A DNA stretch of 64,000 bases. Source: DTKD01 sp050948905 (GTDB lineage: Bacteria > Armatimonadota > UBA5829). The stretch is taken from NCBI GenBank assembly GCA_050948905.1, contig JBMNES010000001.1, forward strand, positions 1,984,001 to 2,048,000, written 5' to 3'. Below, piece by piece: positions 51,467-60,787 of the stretch (positions within the stretch are counted from its first letter, which is position 1; the number at the start of each line of letters is the position of its first letter). The notes beneath the pieces are model-generated. The model was not told the origin of the DNA. It searched no databases and saw only the letters and a program-made list of their open reading frames with translations. A program made the position numbers and the translations under genes.

Positions 51467-52822
51467 ATGGCAATAGTAAGTCTGGTAAACTGCGGATGTC
51501 CTAAAAATTGGGTTGATATGGAAGTTGCGCTGGCAGAAATCATCAGCGCAGGGCACGATATAGCTGTCGACGACAGAATCGCAGAGGTCATAGTTGTTAA
51601 TACTTGTGGTTATATTGAAAGCGCCTTGCTGGAGTCGATGGAGGCGATCCATAACGCTATCTCCCATAAAATAAAGGGCACGTGCAAAGCTGTGATTGTG
51701 TTCGGCTGCATGCCACAGCGCTACGACGGAGGCCTGCCGGAGTTTGGATTCGAAAAACATGGGAGGAATGGTCGAGTCGATGCGGTTCTCGGCATTGAGC
51801 CTGCGGCAGAGATCGTAAAAGCAATCGAACGGGTGTTATCCGGCGGTCGATATACGCGTGTTCGCAAGCCGCGGTCGATTTGGGTGGAGCCACGGATGCG
51901 GATGGTTGCTACCCCGCCGTGGACTGCCTATCTGAAAATATCTGAGGGTTGCTCCAATCGCTGTGCTTATTGCATGATCCCGGATATTCGCGGGCCGTTC
52001 CGAAGTCGCCCGGAGGAGATGATTCTCTCTGAAGCTGGAAATTTGGCCAGGACTGGGGTCCAGGAGATAGTCCTGATCGGGCAGGATCTTACTCAATATG
52101 GCGAGGATATAGATTCACCGAACAGACTTGCCGATTTACTTTATAAGCTCAATGAGATTGATGGTCCGCGATGGATAAGGCTGATGTATTGCTATCCGTC
52201 TAAGGTAACCGACGAGCTTATCAAGGCAATCGCCGAATGCGAGAAAGTAGTAAAATATATAGATATACCGCTGCAGCACGCCGATAACGATGTGTTGCGG
52301 GCGATGAATCGAAAAGGATCCGTCGAACAGTATACGGAGGCAATAAAGGCGCTTCGGGATCAGATACCGGACGTTGCGCTTCGGACGACATTTATTGTAG
52401 GATTTCCAGGGGAGAGCGAAGCTGCCTTTGAGAATCTGCTGCGCTTTGTCGAAACAGTTCGTTTCGACAGGGCGGGGGCTTTTGTGTATTCCCGTGAAAA
52501 GGGAACCCCTGCGGCTCGACTGCGACCCGTTCCTGCCGAAGTCGCAGATCAGCGCTATAATAGACTGATGCAGTTGCAACAGGGCATATCCCTGGAGCGC
52601 AACAGGTCTTTTGTTGGTAAGAAACTGGATGTATTGATAGAAGGACAAGCCCAGGACGGGGTATATGGCAGAAGCTACCGGGACGCGCCGGATATTGATG
52701 GGTTGGTCTATCTACCTGACAATTTGTCGAATCCTGGCTCGTTTGTAAATGCAACTGTAGTAGATGCGACGGAATACGATTTGACTGCGAAACAGGGTCA
52801 TCGCCATGCTGGCGACGACTAA
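51467..52822 (+). CDS. rimO: Ribosomal protein S12 methylthiotransferase RimO
   Basis: A 451-residue radical-SAM enzyme that methylthiolates an aspartate of S12. The N-terminal MTTase domain carries cluster cysteines (N-C-G-C-P-K-N near residues 8-14, N-T-C-G-Y, F-G-C-M-P). The radical-SAM motif C-S-N-R-C-A-Y-C is at 162-169, and a TRAM domain closes the protein. The C-P-K-N context favours RimO over MiaB. It follows ftsK by 31 bases, as in many genomes. Confidence 0.93.
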   Translation: MAIVSLVNCGCPKNWVDMEVALAEIISAGHDIAVDDRIAEVIVVNTCGYIESALLESMEAIHNAISHKIKGTCKAVIVFGCMPQRYDGGLPEFGFEKHGRNGRVDAVLGIEPAAEIVKAIERVLSGGRYTRVRKPRSIWVEPRMRMVATPPWTAYLKISEGCSNRCAYCMIPDIRGPFRSRPEEMILSEAGNLARTGVQEIVLIGQDLTQYGEDIDSPNRLADLLYKLNEIDGPRWIRLMYCYPSKVTDELIKAIAECEKVVKYIDIPLQHADNDVLRAMNRKGSVEQYTEAIKALRDQIPDVALRTTFIVGFPGESEAAFENLLRFVETVRFDRAGAFVYSREKGTPAARLRPVPAEVADQRYNRLMQLQQGISLERNRSFVGKKLDVLIEGQAQDGVYGRSYRDAPDIDGLVYLPDNLSNPGSFVNATVVDATEYDLTAKQGHRHAGDD

Positions 52823-52841
52823 CCGAAAACGGAGGAACATA

Positions 52842-54677
52842 GTGGCGAATTCAGCATCCAAGCTGACTAAAAAAGATATTACCCGTGAGGCTGCGAAACT
52901 GTATCTGGCGGATAAGGCCTATTTGGTGTTGTTGGGCAGAAGCCAGCCAGCGAAATTGCGACAGGTCTCAAAAGGCGTAGGAATTGCCGAGGCCAGCCCT
53001 AAGCTGGTCCGCAGTGTTATGGTCGAAAGCGACCGCTTCGAAGTGATCGACAGGCGATGGGCTCCGTCGATCCGCTTCAGCGACACCCGACGGCCGTTTG
53101 AGAGAATCCTCGCCGATTTGCTCGTTAGCGCTGGAATACCGGTATCTATCGACCTGCTGGCAGAGGAACTCGGCCAGATATACGAACGCCCTGCGGATGT
53201 TTACAAGAAGATGCTGCCTCGCATACTTACAGGCGGTGAGAACTTCTTCGATGCGGGAGCCCTCGGCTTTGGTTTGACTCGATGGCTTCTGGAGCCGACT
53301 TCCGACAACGAAGAGGATGTAATCTTCGATAATTATCTCTCTAAGGATCAGATCGAGGAATACGAGGCGGACTGCAGCAATGGCGAGTGGGATGCGGATA
53401 ATATCGTAGAATCCGCGGCTGCTGTGCTCAAGAAATGCAAGCGACCGGTGCCTGTGAAGATTCTCGCGTTGTTCGCGTGGCGCAGCCTGGGGACGGACTT
53501 CCAGCCGATTGACTTCTACGCTCAGTTGGTCTCGGGTGACCAGATTCTGCTGCTTTCGGACCAAAAGGCATACCCTGCCAGTGTCGAAAAGGACTTCCTG
53601 GCCGCTCTTGGTGAATTGGCCGAAGAGGTAGCTGCCCTGCCGGCTGACGAGGAAGACGAGTTGGAAGGCCCGGTCACGGTTACCGACACCGATAAGGACG
53701 AGATCGTCAAGATGATCCTCGAAAAGGGCAGTGCGTCTGCTGAGGAACTCATCGAGCACGTTCTTGAGGTATCGCCCGATGAACCCGCTTATGCCGGCGC
53801 TTATGAACAGTTAAAAGATGCGCTCAACACAGACGCTCGCGTGGCCTGGATCGGCGGCACCAGATATGGCAGGCCGGTTGAATTCCCGGATGAAGTGCAG
53901 TTGATGCCACCGTCGCTGGTGGTTCCTGCTACCCCGCCTTATGAGACTCCCGAAGGCGATGTATTCGACCAGGAACTTGAGGTGGAAGGTTTCGAGGGCG
54001 ACCTTAAGGCGGCGATATATGACCCGCTGGCCGAAGACGTCACCGATGAGGATCCCGCGCTTACCATATACCAGCCAAACGAAGATTCTCAGCGCTGTGT
54101 GCTCAAATATCATCATAAAGTCGAGGGCACGCTCCCGCTGTGTCAGATCAATCCCGACTTCTTCGGCCCAGAGCCGGAGATTATCCCAATCACCCTCATT
54201 GACGAGGGCAAGAGGAAAACCGTCTACGTAAACAACGCGTTACGGCTGATTTTTGGCCTCAAGGACTTCTATAAGGATATCGCAGAGGTTTCGGGGGCTG
54301 TGTTCTATATCGAGAGGACATCAAAGCCTGGAGAGTTCCGGTATCGTTTCGACGGAGAAGTCAATGAAGAGCTGGCCATCGACGTTGCCCGCAGCCTTGA
54401 GTTGCTCGAAATACGCAACGAATTCGAGAGCCGCGAGATGCCGCTTTTCGATGTGATAACCAAAATCCTTGCACAGCGCGGCCAGGGGATGACCTTCGCT
54501 CAGCTCGTAAACGAGGTGAACATCGTTAAAAGGACCTCACGGTTGGTGATAGCCTCAATTCTAAGCTCGTATCACTGCTTCCACACCCGCGGCAAATCGG
54601 GTTTGTGGCAGTTTGATGCGAAGAAGATCAGCCAGGGCTTCACTAAGGCCAAGAGGAAATATATCAAGAAAAGCTAG
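52842..54677 (+). CDS. Unrecognised 611-residue protein with repeated winged-helix-like segments
   Basis: No family recognised. The N-terminus is basic and helical. Several segments look like winged-helix or HARE-HTH units: about 20-80 (with L-R-Q-V-S-K-G-V-G-I), about 85-150, about 280-345 (S-A-S-A-E-E-L-I-E-H-V-L, as in RNA-polymerase delta/HARE-HTH) and 535-600 (M-T-F-A-Q-L-V-N-E-V-N). An acidic linker lies near 270 and 375-410, and the tail is Lys-rich. It has no membrane segment or signal peptide. GTG 52842 is chosen (GGAGG seven bases upstream) over ATG 52806, which overlaps rimO. It sits between rimO and gltX, so a nucleic-acid or translation link is a guess. Confidence 0.7.
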   Translation: MANSASKLTKKDITREAAKLYLADKAYLVLLGRSQPAKLRQVSKGVGIAEASPKLVRSVMVESDRFEVIDRRWAPSIRFSDTRRPFERILADLLVSAGIPVSIDLLAEELGQIYERPADVYKKMLPRILTGGENFFDAGALGFGLTRWLLEPTSDNEEDVIFDNYLSKDQIEEYEADCSNGEWDADNIVESAAAVLKKCKRPVPVKILALFAWRSLGTDFQPIDFYAQLVSGDQILLLSDQKAYPASVEKDFLAALGELAEEVAALPADEEDELEGPVTVTDTDKDEIVKMILEKGSASAEELIEHVLEVSPDEPAYAGAYEQLKDALNTDARVAWIGGTRYGRPVEFPDEVQLMPPSLVVPATPPYETPEGDVFDQELEVEGFEGDLKAAIYDPLAEDVTDEDPALTIYQPNEDSQRCVLKYHHKVEGTLPLCQINPDFFGPEPEIIPITLIDEGKRKTVYVNNALRLIFGLKDFYKDIAEVSGAVFYIERTSKPGEFRYRFDGEVNEELAIDVARSLELLEIRNEFESREMPLFDVITKILAQRGQGMTFAQLVNEVNIVKRTSRLVIASILSSYHCFHTRGKSGLWQFDAKKISQGFTKAKRKYIKKS

Positions 54678-54704
54678 CTGATAGTTCTCGATTGGCATTT
54701 TAAC

Positions 54705-54735
54705 GGTGGCGGCCAATCGGTCGCCACCTTATCTC
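54705..54735 (+). terminator. Hairpin between the unknown gene and gltX
   Basis: GGTGGCG (54705-54711) and CGCCACC (54722-54728) close a 10-base loop, then TTATCTC. The stem core matches those at 33532 and 58151. Confidence 0.6.
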
Positions 54736-54796
54736 ATATATGATGCTCGGCTGTTAAAGCTTCATATTTTGACCTATATCCAAGGATTAACAATAA

Positions 54797-56281
54797 ATGA
54801 CTTCCGGCAAACCCAGATTACGAATGGCTCCCAGCCCGACAGGCTCCCCTCATATAGGCAACATCCGCACGGCGGTTTTCGACTACCTCTACGCACGTCA
54901 CACCGGAGGCACGTTTGTGCTCCGAATTGAGGACACCGACCGCAATCGCTACGTTGAAGGCTCTTTAGATGAGATGATGTACGCGCTGAGGTGGATGGGA
55001 ATGCAGTGGGATGAAGGGCCTGAGGTTGACGGGCCGTTTGGGCCATATTTTCAATCTCAGCGATTGGACTTCTACCACAAATACGCCCAGCAGTTGATCG
55101 AGTCGGGCAGGGCTTATTATTGCTATTGCACAAAGGAACGCCTCGAGGAAATGCGCAAAGTGCAGGAGGCTGCCAAGCTGCCGCCTGGTTACGACCGGCG
55201 CTGCCGAGCTCTTAGCAAAGCTGAGTGTGATGCTCTGTCGAAAGAGAACCCAAACCCTGTAATCAGATTCGCTATGAAGAACGAGGGCACCACGGAACTC
55301 GACGATGTGGTGCGGGGTCATGTCAGCTTCCGAAACGATTTGCAGGACGATTTCATTATAGTCAAGGCCGATGGTTTCCCAACCTACCATTTCGCCAGCG
55401 TTGTTGATGACCATCTGATGCAGATCACGCACGTTGTGCGAGGTGATGAGTGGCTCTCCAGTGCGCCCAAGCACGTACAAATCTACGAAGCTCTCGGCTG
55501 GCAACCGCCTGTATGGGTGCATCCGTCCTTGATACTCGACGAGCGCGGTAAAAAACTCTCCAAACGCAGCGAGGCCCAGACGCGATTTCTCTCTTATATT
55601 GAAGATGGCTATCTGCCTGATGCTATGCTCAATTTCTTGGCTACAATGGGTTGGAGTGCAGGAGAGGATCGCAAGCTCTACTCTCGCGAGGAACTTATCG
55701 AAAAGTTCTCTTTGGAGGGAATCACCAATCACCCTGCCATCTTCGATCTGCATAAACTAAACGACTTGCAGGGCGAATATGTGCGGATGCTGGCGGTTGA
55801 AGCCCTCGCAGATATGATTTTGCCGCGCTTGCAGCAGGCAGGCTATATCAGTGATTCTCCGTCCAATGATGATATTGCCTACCTGCGACGGGTCACCGCG
55901 CTTGTTCAGGATCGTCTGGTGTTGCTTAAAGAAGCTCCGGAGATGGTGGCTTATTTCTACACTGAGGAGTTTGAATACGACGAAAAAGGCGCGCGGAAAC
56001 ATCTGGCGAAGGATACGACGCCTGAAATATTGAAGGCGGTAATGTCGAAGCTGGCGGGCGTTGAGAGCTGGACAACGGATAGCATTGAAACAGCGATCAG
56101 GGAAGTGGCCGATGACCTCCAGACTACTGCAGCCGGCATCATTCACCCGACGCGAATGGCTGTCACCGGCAGAACATGGGGGCCTGGCCTGTTTGAGCTT
56201 ATGGAAGTCATCGGAAAGAAGAGCGTAATTGCTCGGCTTGAACGCTGCATTGGCGAGCTGAAGAACGGGATTGCGAGGTAG
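54797..56281 (+). CDS. gltX: Glutamate--tRNA ligase
   Basis: A 494-residue class I aminoacyl-tRNA synthetase. It has P-S-P-T-G-S-P-H-I-G-N (HIGH-like motif at 19-22), I-E-D-T-D-R-N-R, the K-L-S-K-R form of KMSKS at 253-257 and a helical anticodon-binding C-terminal half. The length and motifs match bacterial GltX. Whether it charges only tRNA-Glu or also tRNA-Gln cannot be told. The gene is followed three bases later by the first amidohydrolase-like gene. Confidence 0.96.
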   Translation: MTSGKPRLRMAPSPTGSPHIGNIRTAVFDYLYARHTGGTFVLRIEDTDRNRYVEGSLDEMMYALRWMGMQWDEGPEVDGPFGPYFQSQRLDFYHKYAQQLIESGRAYYCYCTKERLEEMRKVQEAAKLPPGYDRRCRALSKAECDALSKENPNPVIRFAMKNEGTTELDDVVRGHVSFRNDLQDDFIIVKADGFPTYHFASVVDDHLMQITHVVRGDEWLSSAPKHVQIYEALGWQPPVWVHPSLILDERGKKLSKRSEAQTRFLSYIEDGYLPDAMLNFLATMGWSAGEDRKLYSREELIEKFSLEGITNHPAIFDLHKLNDLQGEYVRMLAVEALADMILPRLQQAGYISDSPSNDDIAYLRRVTALVQDRLVLLKEAPEMVAYFYTEEFEYDEKGARKHLAKDTTPEILKAVMSKLAGVESWTTDSIETAIREVADDLQTTAAGIIHPTRMAVTGRTWGPGLFELMEVIGKKSVIARLERCIGELKNGIAR

Positions 56282-56284
56282 CTT

Positions 56285-57016
56285 ATGGCCTTTGAGATTA
56301 TAGATGCCAATACGGTCTTTGGGCCGTGGCCGATTGTGCGAGCGGAAATGCCTGTTGAGCGGTTACTTAAGGCTCTCAACAGCCACGGAGTCGCAAGGTC
56401 GGTTGCTATTTCTACAGTCGGGGTGTTGCACAATTCCGGTGACGGCAATAACGAGACTCTCAGGACCTGTTCGGAACACGCTGGCACTCTGATCCCTGCG
56501 GCGACTATCGACCCCAGGGGCTACTTCGGCGCAAAAGGGCTGATGGCCAAACTCTCGGACGCGGGCTTCAAGCTGTTCAGGTTTTTCCCGCTGCTGCAGG
56601 AATGGGCTTTGGATCATTCCGCATTTTGTGATGTTCTCGATGAAATAGAGCCAACTGGGGTTCCGGTCATGATCCAGGCTCGTGAAACCGGATGCCCCAG
56701 CGCGTTGCGCAGAGTATTGGACGGGCGCAACACTACGTTTATATTGGAAGGCATTGCCTTCGAGAACATGGCAGAAACGGTCTCTGTGATGCGCAAATAT
56801 CCTAACGTCGTCTGCGATACCCGGGGGCTGAGAGTGCCTGGGGCGCTGCGGTTTTTGGTCGATCAGGTCGGCTCGGACAGGGTAGTATTCGGCTCCGGTT
56901 GTCTGCGCAGCTCCCTTGCATCGGCGCTGGGTTATATAATGGATGCGGATATCTCCGATGATGCCAAGGCGGCGGTTTTGGGCGGCAATATCAAGAGATT
57001 GTTGGGGGATGTCTAA
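56285..57016 (+). CDS. Amidohydrolase-fold protein lacking the usual metal motif (first of a pair)
   Basis: A 243-residue TIM-barrel-like protein of the amidohydrolase-2/COG2159 type. It keeps features such as a late V-V-F-G-S-G block and the closing G-G-N-I-K-R-L-L-G, typical of the end of this family. The metal-binding D-x-H-x-H at the N-terminus is replaced by I-I-D-A-N-T-V-F-G, with no histidine. Catalysis by the standard route is therefore unlikely. It overlaps the next, homologous gene (TAATG). Confidence 0.65.
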   Translation: MAFEIIDANTVFGPWPIVRAEMPVERLLKALNSHGVARSVAISTVGVLHNSGDGNNETLRTCSEHAGTLIPAATIDPRGYFGAKGLMAKLSDAGFKLFRFFPLLQEWALDHSAFCDVLDEIEPTGVPVMIQARETGCPSALRRVLDGRNTTFILEGIAFENMAETVSVMRKYPNVVCDTRGLRVPGALRFLVDQVGSDRVVFGSGCLRSSLASALGYIMDADISDDAKAAVLGGNIKRLLGDV

Positions 57017-57756
57017 TGGCGATAATCGATATTCACGCCGAAATCGGCACTACGCCCGTATGGGGCGTGTCCTTTTCCGAAGCTAACCTTGCTCGCAGTA
57101 TGAACAAATACGGGGTGGAGCGGTCGATCGTCTCCTCGACTATCGGCAATTCGTGCGACTTCCGCCGGGGCAATGCACAGATCGCACGGCTGGTGGAGGT
57201 CAATAAATCTATGCTGGGCTGCGTGGTTGTTAATATGAACTACCCCGAGCAGTCGCAAAAAGAGATGCACACCTATCTGCCTCAAAATCAGTTTGCTGCG
57301 TTGCTTGTGACTTCCGGCCAGCGTGAGCGACACGTTACTCTTGCTGAGATCGACGAGATTCTGAATGCGCACAGGCGATTTGTGAAGCCAGTCTTCCTGC
57401 ACACGCCGAACCAGGAGGCCGCACTGGCTGCAAACGAGATCGCGAAGACTTTCAACATTATGAAGTTCGTTTTGATCGGCATGGGCGGAGAGGATTGGCG
57501 GATGGCTACCATCCTGGCCGAGCGCACCCTCAATCTGGTGCTGGAAGTTTCCGGTTCATCAAGCCCGGACAAAATACAATTTGCAGCCGAGCGGATAGGG
57601 TCTCATAGAATGGTTTATGGAAGCGGGCTGCCTTATGTAGACCCTTCAACTGTTATCCGTCTGGTGCAGGACGCTGAAATAAGCGATACAGATAAGAGAA
57701 ACATTTTTGAGGTCAGTGCTCAGAGGCTGTTCGGTTGGAAACGAGGCCAGCAATAG
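57016..57756 (+). CDS. Amidohydrolase-fold protein (second of a pair)
   Basis: A 246-residue paralogue of the gene just upstream. The N-terminus is I-I-D-I-H-A-E-I-G, keeping one histidine of the usual H-x-H pair; the late M-V-Y-G-S-G-L-P-Y block and the final R-L-F-G match the upstream copy and the family. The two may form a heterodimer. No substrate can be named. It ends 45 bases before the thioredoxin gene. Confidence 0.65.
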   Translation: MAIIDIHAEIGTTPVWGVSFSEANLARSMNKYGVERSIVSSTIGNSCDFRRGNAQIARLVEVNKSMLGCVVVNMNYPEQSQKEMHTYLPQNQFAALLVTSGQRERHVTLAEIDEILNAHRRFVKPVFLHTPNQEAALAANEIAKTFNIMKFVLIGMGGEDWRMATILAERTLNLVLEVSGSSSPDKIQFAAERIGSHRMVYGSGLPYVDPSTVIRLVQDAEISDTDKRNIFEVSAQRLFGWKRGQQ

Positions 57757-57801
57757 CCGTCACATATAGACTTTAGCATACTTACTATTTGGAGGAAAGA
57801 A

Positions 57802-58125
57802 ATGAGTGCAGCACAAGCCATAACCGCCGATCGATTCGATGAAGAGGTTTTGAAGTCATCCGTACCTGTTCTGGTGGACTTTTGGGCTGAATGGTGCGGC
57901 CCGTGCAAGGCGCTGGGGCCGGCCATTGACACCATTGCAGGCGAATACGAAGGCAAGATCAAGGTTTTCAAGCTGGACGTGCAAACTGAGGCTGCTTTGG
58001 CAAGTAAATACGGCGTCTCCAGCATCCCTACGCTACTCTTGTTCAAGGGCGGAGAGATCGCGGATCGCATTATCGGCCTAAGGCCAAAAAACGACATCAC
58101 CAGCCGCATCGACTCGCTGCTGTAG
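57802..58125 (+). CDS. trxA: Thioredoxin
   Basis: A 107-residue cytoplasmic dithiol reductant with the exact active site W-C-G-P-C at residues 31-35. The cis-proline region S-I-P-T-L and the conserved F-W-A-E-W lead-in are present. Full length, no signal peptide. GGAGG lies before the ATG, and a strong hairpin follows. Confidence 0.95.
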   Translation: MSAAQAITADRFDEEVLKSSVPVLVDFWAEWCGPCKALGPAIDTIAGEYEGKIKVFKLDVQTEAALASKYGVSSIPTLLLFKGGEIADRIIGLRPKNDITSRIDSLL

Positions 58126-58150
58126 AGGATTTTCTAATCGTGCATACGAA

Positions 58151-58190
58151 TCAGGTGGCGAGTCTATCGCCACCTGACTCTCGATTTCTA
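58151..58190. terminator. Terminator between convergent trxA and the PHP gene
   Basis: A perfect 11-base stem, TCAGGTGGCGA (58151-58161) with TCGCCACCTGA (58167-58177), closes a 5-base loop, followed by CTCTCGATTTCT. Same GGTGGCGA core as the hairpins at 33532 and 54705. Confidence 0.8.
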
Positions 58191-58223
58191 ATCTTCAGAT
58201 CGATCTTTCGACTTTAGCGTTTT

Positions 58224-59570
58224 TTACCCAAGGGCTTTAAGCACTTGCTCCGGAGTCGCATCCTTCAGCGACGAATTAAGATTGGCCAACGGGCTCGCCA
58301 GTCTCCCAACCTTCTCGTAAAACTCATTCTTCTGTGCTCGATTGGAAAAATGAGCATCCGCCCAATCGCTGGCAAACCCCATACCCGCTTTTCTGGCAAG
58401 CACAGTATGACCCCAGAAGAAATATGCGCCAGCCATAAAATCATCGACGTAAGGCTGAAGCTCAGGGGCGGAAAAATCGTCGACGAACGGCAGTCCGAGC
58501 TTGTTCAACTCAGTTCCAACGCACAAAGGCAGGTTCAGCGCCCTCGCTGCTCGAACGGCCTTGTCCAGGTTCTCCACCTTAACGCGCTTCTCTTCCGCAT
58601 CTTTTATGTTCCAGTTTCGATCAGGGACGATATTCAGCGCGACCGTGCCCATACTCTCGACCAATCCCAGCAGCGCAGGCATATCCGCCTCTCCCGGATT
58701 AGTGCCGTCAAGCCACGTCATCGTCGGCAGCCCCGCCATATCTTTCGACATCTGAATTACAGACTTTATTTCAGGAAACGCATCCTCAGTCGGCGCCACA
58801 TACCCGACCCCACCAAACTTCATCAACTTCGACCGCATCTTCTCGTGCAGCGCGGCTGAGTCGTTCAAAAGCCCTTCAGCCTCCTCGGCTGTAATCCCAA
58901 GAGCCTTAGCCCAAAACTGCCCAACTTTGTCACCCATCACGATTCTGGCTTTGGTGTCATACGCAGCGAGTAGATGCCGCTCGGTCGCATTGCCCGAAGG
59001 GGTCAGCGGCATAACATCCCTGTCATAATCCAGCCGAACCGGATCCAGATAATCGTTGACTTTATCCAATAGCTGCAAATTGCGCTTCCGAGCCGTCTCT
59101 TTCAGATTCTCAAGGGCCTTCAAACCCGGTTTATTTGTCGGTTGCTGGAAACACCCCGCCGCCATATAATAGCCGATGCCCGGTTCGTTTGGAGAGCTTA
59201 TCACCTTGTCCGAATACTCCGGGACTCTCACCCTCGTTTCCAGCGCAACGGTTGTTGGGATGTCGATAATCTCCCCGGCCTGCAAAAACTCGTCCATTCC
59301 ATCAACCACATCGAAGTCGACTATCCCCGCCACCGCCAGGCCATATTTCTTCGATTCCCAGGCGATGCGTGACGGCGACCAGCCATAGGCGTTGTATGAA
59401 AAGAAGCTGTGAAAGTGCAGGTTCACCTCATCCCTTTCGCCAGCCGCCTCTACTTGTCCGGATTTGACGAGTTCTGCTATTTCCTGCAAGGCCTCGCGAC
59501 GCTTGCTTGCGTCAAAATCGTTAAGGGTATTTTCGAGTCTATCCAACATCCGCTCGCTGTGATTAATCAT
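58224..59570 (-). CDS. PHP-domain protein (metal-dependent phosphoesterase-like)
   Basis: A 448-residue protein with a clear PHP start: N-L-H-F-H-S-F-F-S-Y-N (His52, His54) and A-G-I-V-D-F-D (Asp85, Asp87), matching the first two metal motifs (the second with Asp where His is common). A helical insert of about 100 residues lies near 165-260. Late metal-type motifs include C-V-G-T-E-L-N and F-A-S-D-W-A-D-A-H-F. No polymerase domain is present. A phosphoester substrate is likely but unknown. GAAGAGGAAG precedes the ATG. It follows the DUF6807 gene by 40 bases, so the two may be one unit. Confidence 0.8.
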   Translation of the reverse strand: MINHSERMLDRLENTLNDFDASKRREALQEIAELVKSGQVEAAGERDEVNLHFHSFFSYNAYGWSPSRIAWESKKYGLAVAGIVDFDVVDGMDEFLQAGEIIDIPTTVALETRVRVPEYSDKVISSPNEPGIGYYMAAGCFQQPTNKPGLKALENLKETARKRNLQLLDKVNDYLDPVRLDYDRDVMPLTPSGNATERHLLAAYDTKARIVMGDKVGQFWAKALGITAEEAEGLLNDSAALHEKMRSKLMKFGGVGYVAPTEDAFPEIKSVIQMSKDMAGLPTMTWLDGTNPGEADMPALLGLVESMGTVALNIVPDRNWNIKDAEEKRVKVENLDKAVRAARALNLPLCVGTELNKLGLPFVDDFSAPELQPYVDDFMAGAYFFWGHTVLARKAGMGFASDWADAHFSNRAQKNEFYEKVGRLASPLANLNSSLKDATPEQVLKALG

Positions 59571-59609
59571 CTATTCGCTTCCTCTTCTAATCCACCATCT
59601 TGTTGATTG

Positions 59610-60632
59610 CTATTTGGTTTGGGGCCTTATCTCGGGTTCTTTTTCGAATGACCCAGTGGTTGTTTTCGGTGAGCCGACCACCTCCACGGCCAATTCGTCC
59701 AGCGTTTTAGCGTCAATCGTACCGTCGTGAATCAATACAACATACACAAATCTTGCCGAGTTTGTGTAGTCTATGGTCATTGAGGAGTCTTTCTTCTCAT
59801 CCCCGGTGAAATCCTTGCCCCCGAACGGGTTCGCAGCAAACAGGCCATAATCTCTTGCATGCCAGTAGGTTGGGTAGCCATAGTTGTATGGCGAGTCGAA
59901 TATGGTGACTCCGACGGTTTTGCCGTTCACATCACCAGTATAATCGACCCACTTCGCCCGCTTTCCCCAGGCGTCGTTATCCTTCTGGCCCTCTGAGTTT
60001 AATATATGGCCCTTGCCATCCTTAAGCGTCATACTCGGCTTCAGTCGCAGTCCGAAAAAGCCCTCCTTGGTATCACCAAGTTTAATGCTGCATTCGGATG
60101 CCGTCAGCACCGTTCTGTTCACGATCAAGGTGCCGTAGTCGCAGGACTGAAACGCGATCTTTCGCTCGTCCTGCATCAATTTCTTGCCATCCGGCATTAT
60201 CCAGTCGTTTGTTGTATGAATGCTCCAGTAAGGCCCGACGGAGATCGGGTCGAAGTCTATGCTTTTCTGCACGATCTTCCCGCTTTTTTCGGTCTCCGTC
60301 CAGAAATCTACTCCGTTCACATCCCCGAAAGTCGTCCACATCGACTTCTGATGCGGGTGATCCGCCGGATCTCCGTCCACCGCCTTCATCGGAAAGTCCC
60401 TGGTTACAGCCAATCCGCCCGGGGAAAGCAGCGGATAAATATATGGCTTTGCTGTGTCCTTATAGACATACCGAGCGACTACCTTATCACCCTTCATAAT
60501 GTCAACCGCGCCATCGGTCTGTTTATAGGTGAAGTCCTGTGCAAACCCGGGCGGCAGGGCGAATACGCGCGCCGCACTCAGTGCAATGATAAATAGCGTA
60601 GCTAAAGTGATTATACGAACTTTCGAGTTCAT
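59610..60632 (-). CDS. Exported DUF6807 (PmoA-family) protein
   Basis: A 340-residue secreted beta-rich protein of the DUF6807 family (often named PmoA after a loose likeness to methane monooxygenase; no methane role is implied). Signal peptide about 1-25 (ends V-F-A-L). Typical blocks: P-Y-I-Y-P-L-L-S-P-G-G, D-H-P-H-Q-K-S-M-W and T-Y-W-H-A-R-D-Y-G-L-F-A-A-N-P-F-G. Such proteins accompany sugar-use genes in Planctomycetota and Armatimonadota. ATG 60632 has GGAGG seven bases upstream; the GTG/ATG further out at 60653 is less likely. Confidence 0.85.
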   Translation of the reverse strand: MNSKVRIITLATLFIIALSAARVFALPPGFAQDFTYKQTDGAVDIMKGDKVVARYVYKDTAKPYIYPLLSPGGLAVTRDFPMKAVDGDPADHPHQKSMWTTFGDVNGVDFWTETEKSGKIVQKSIDFDPISVGPYWSIHTTNDWIMPDGKKLMQDERKIAFQSCDYGTLIVNRTVLTASECSIKLGDTKEGFFGLRLKPSMTLKDGKGHILNSEGQKDNDAWGKRAKWVDYTGDVNGKTVGVTIFDSPYNYGYPTYWHARDYGLFAANPFGGKDFTGDEKKDSSMTIDYTNSARFVYVVLIHDGTIDAKTLDELAVEVVGSPKTTTGSFEKEPEIRPQTK

Positions 60633-60787
60633 AGATACACCTCCACGACTCAAAGTGATGCTCTTTCATAGACGACGTTATTGTCGCACCGCGTTCCCAC
60701 TTGGCTGTGCGCCGCCTGATTTCCTCCCTTAAAGACGCCGCAGAGCCGTTCGCAGGAATAAAGCCTGCCCGTATCAAACTATATACT

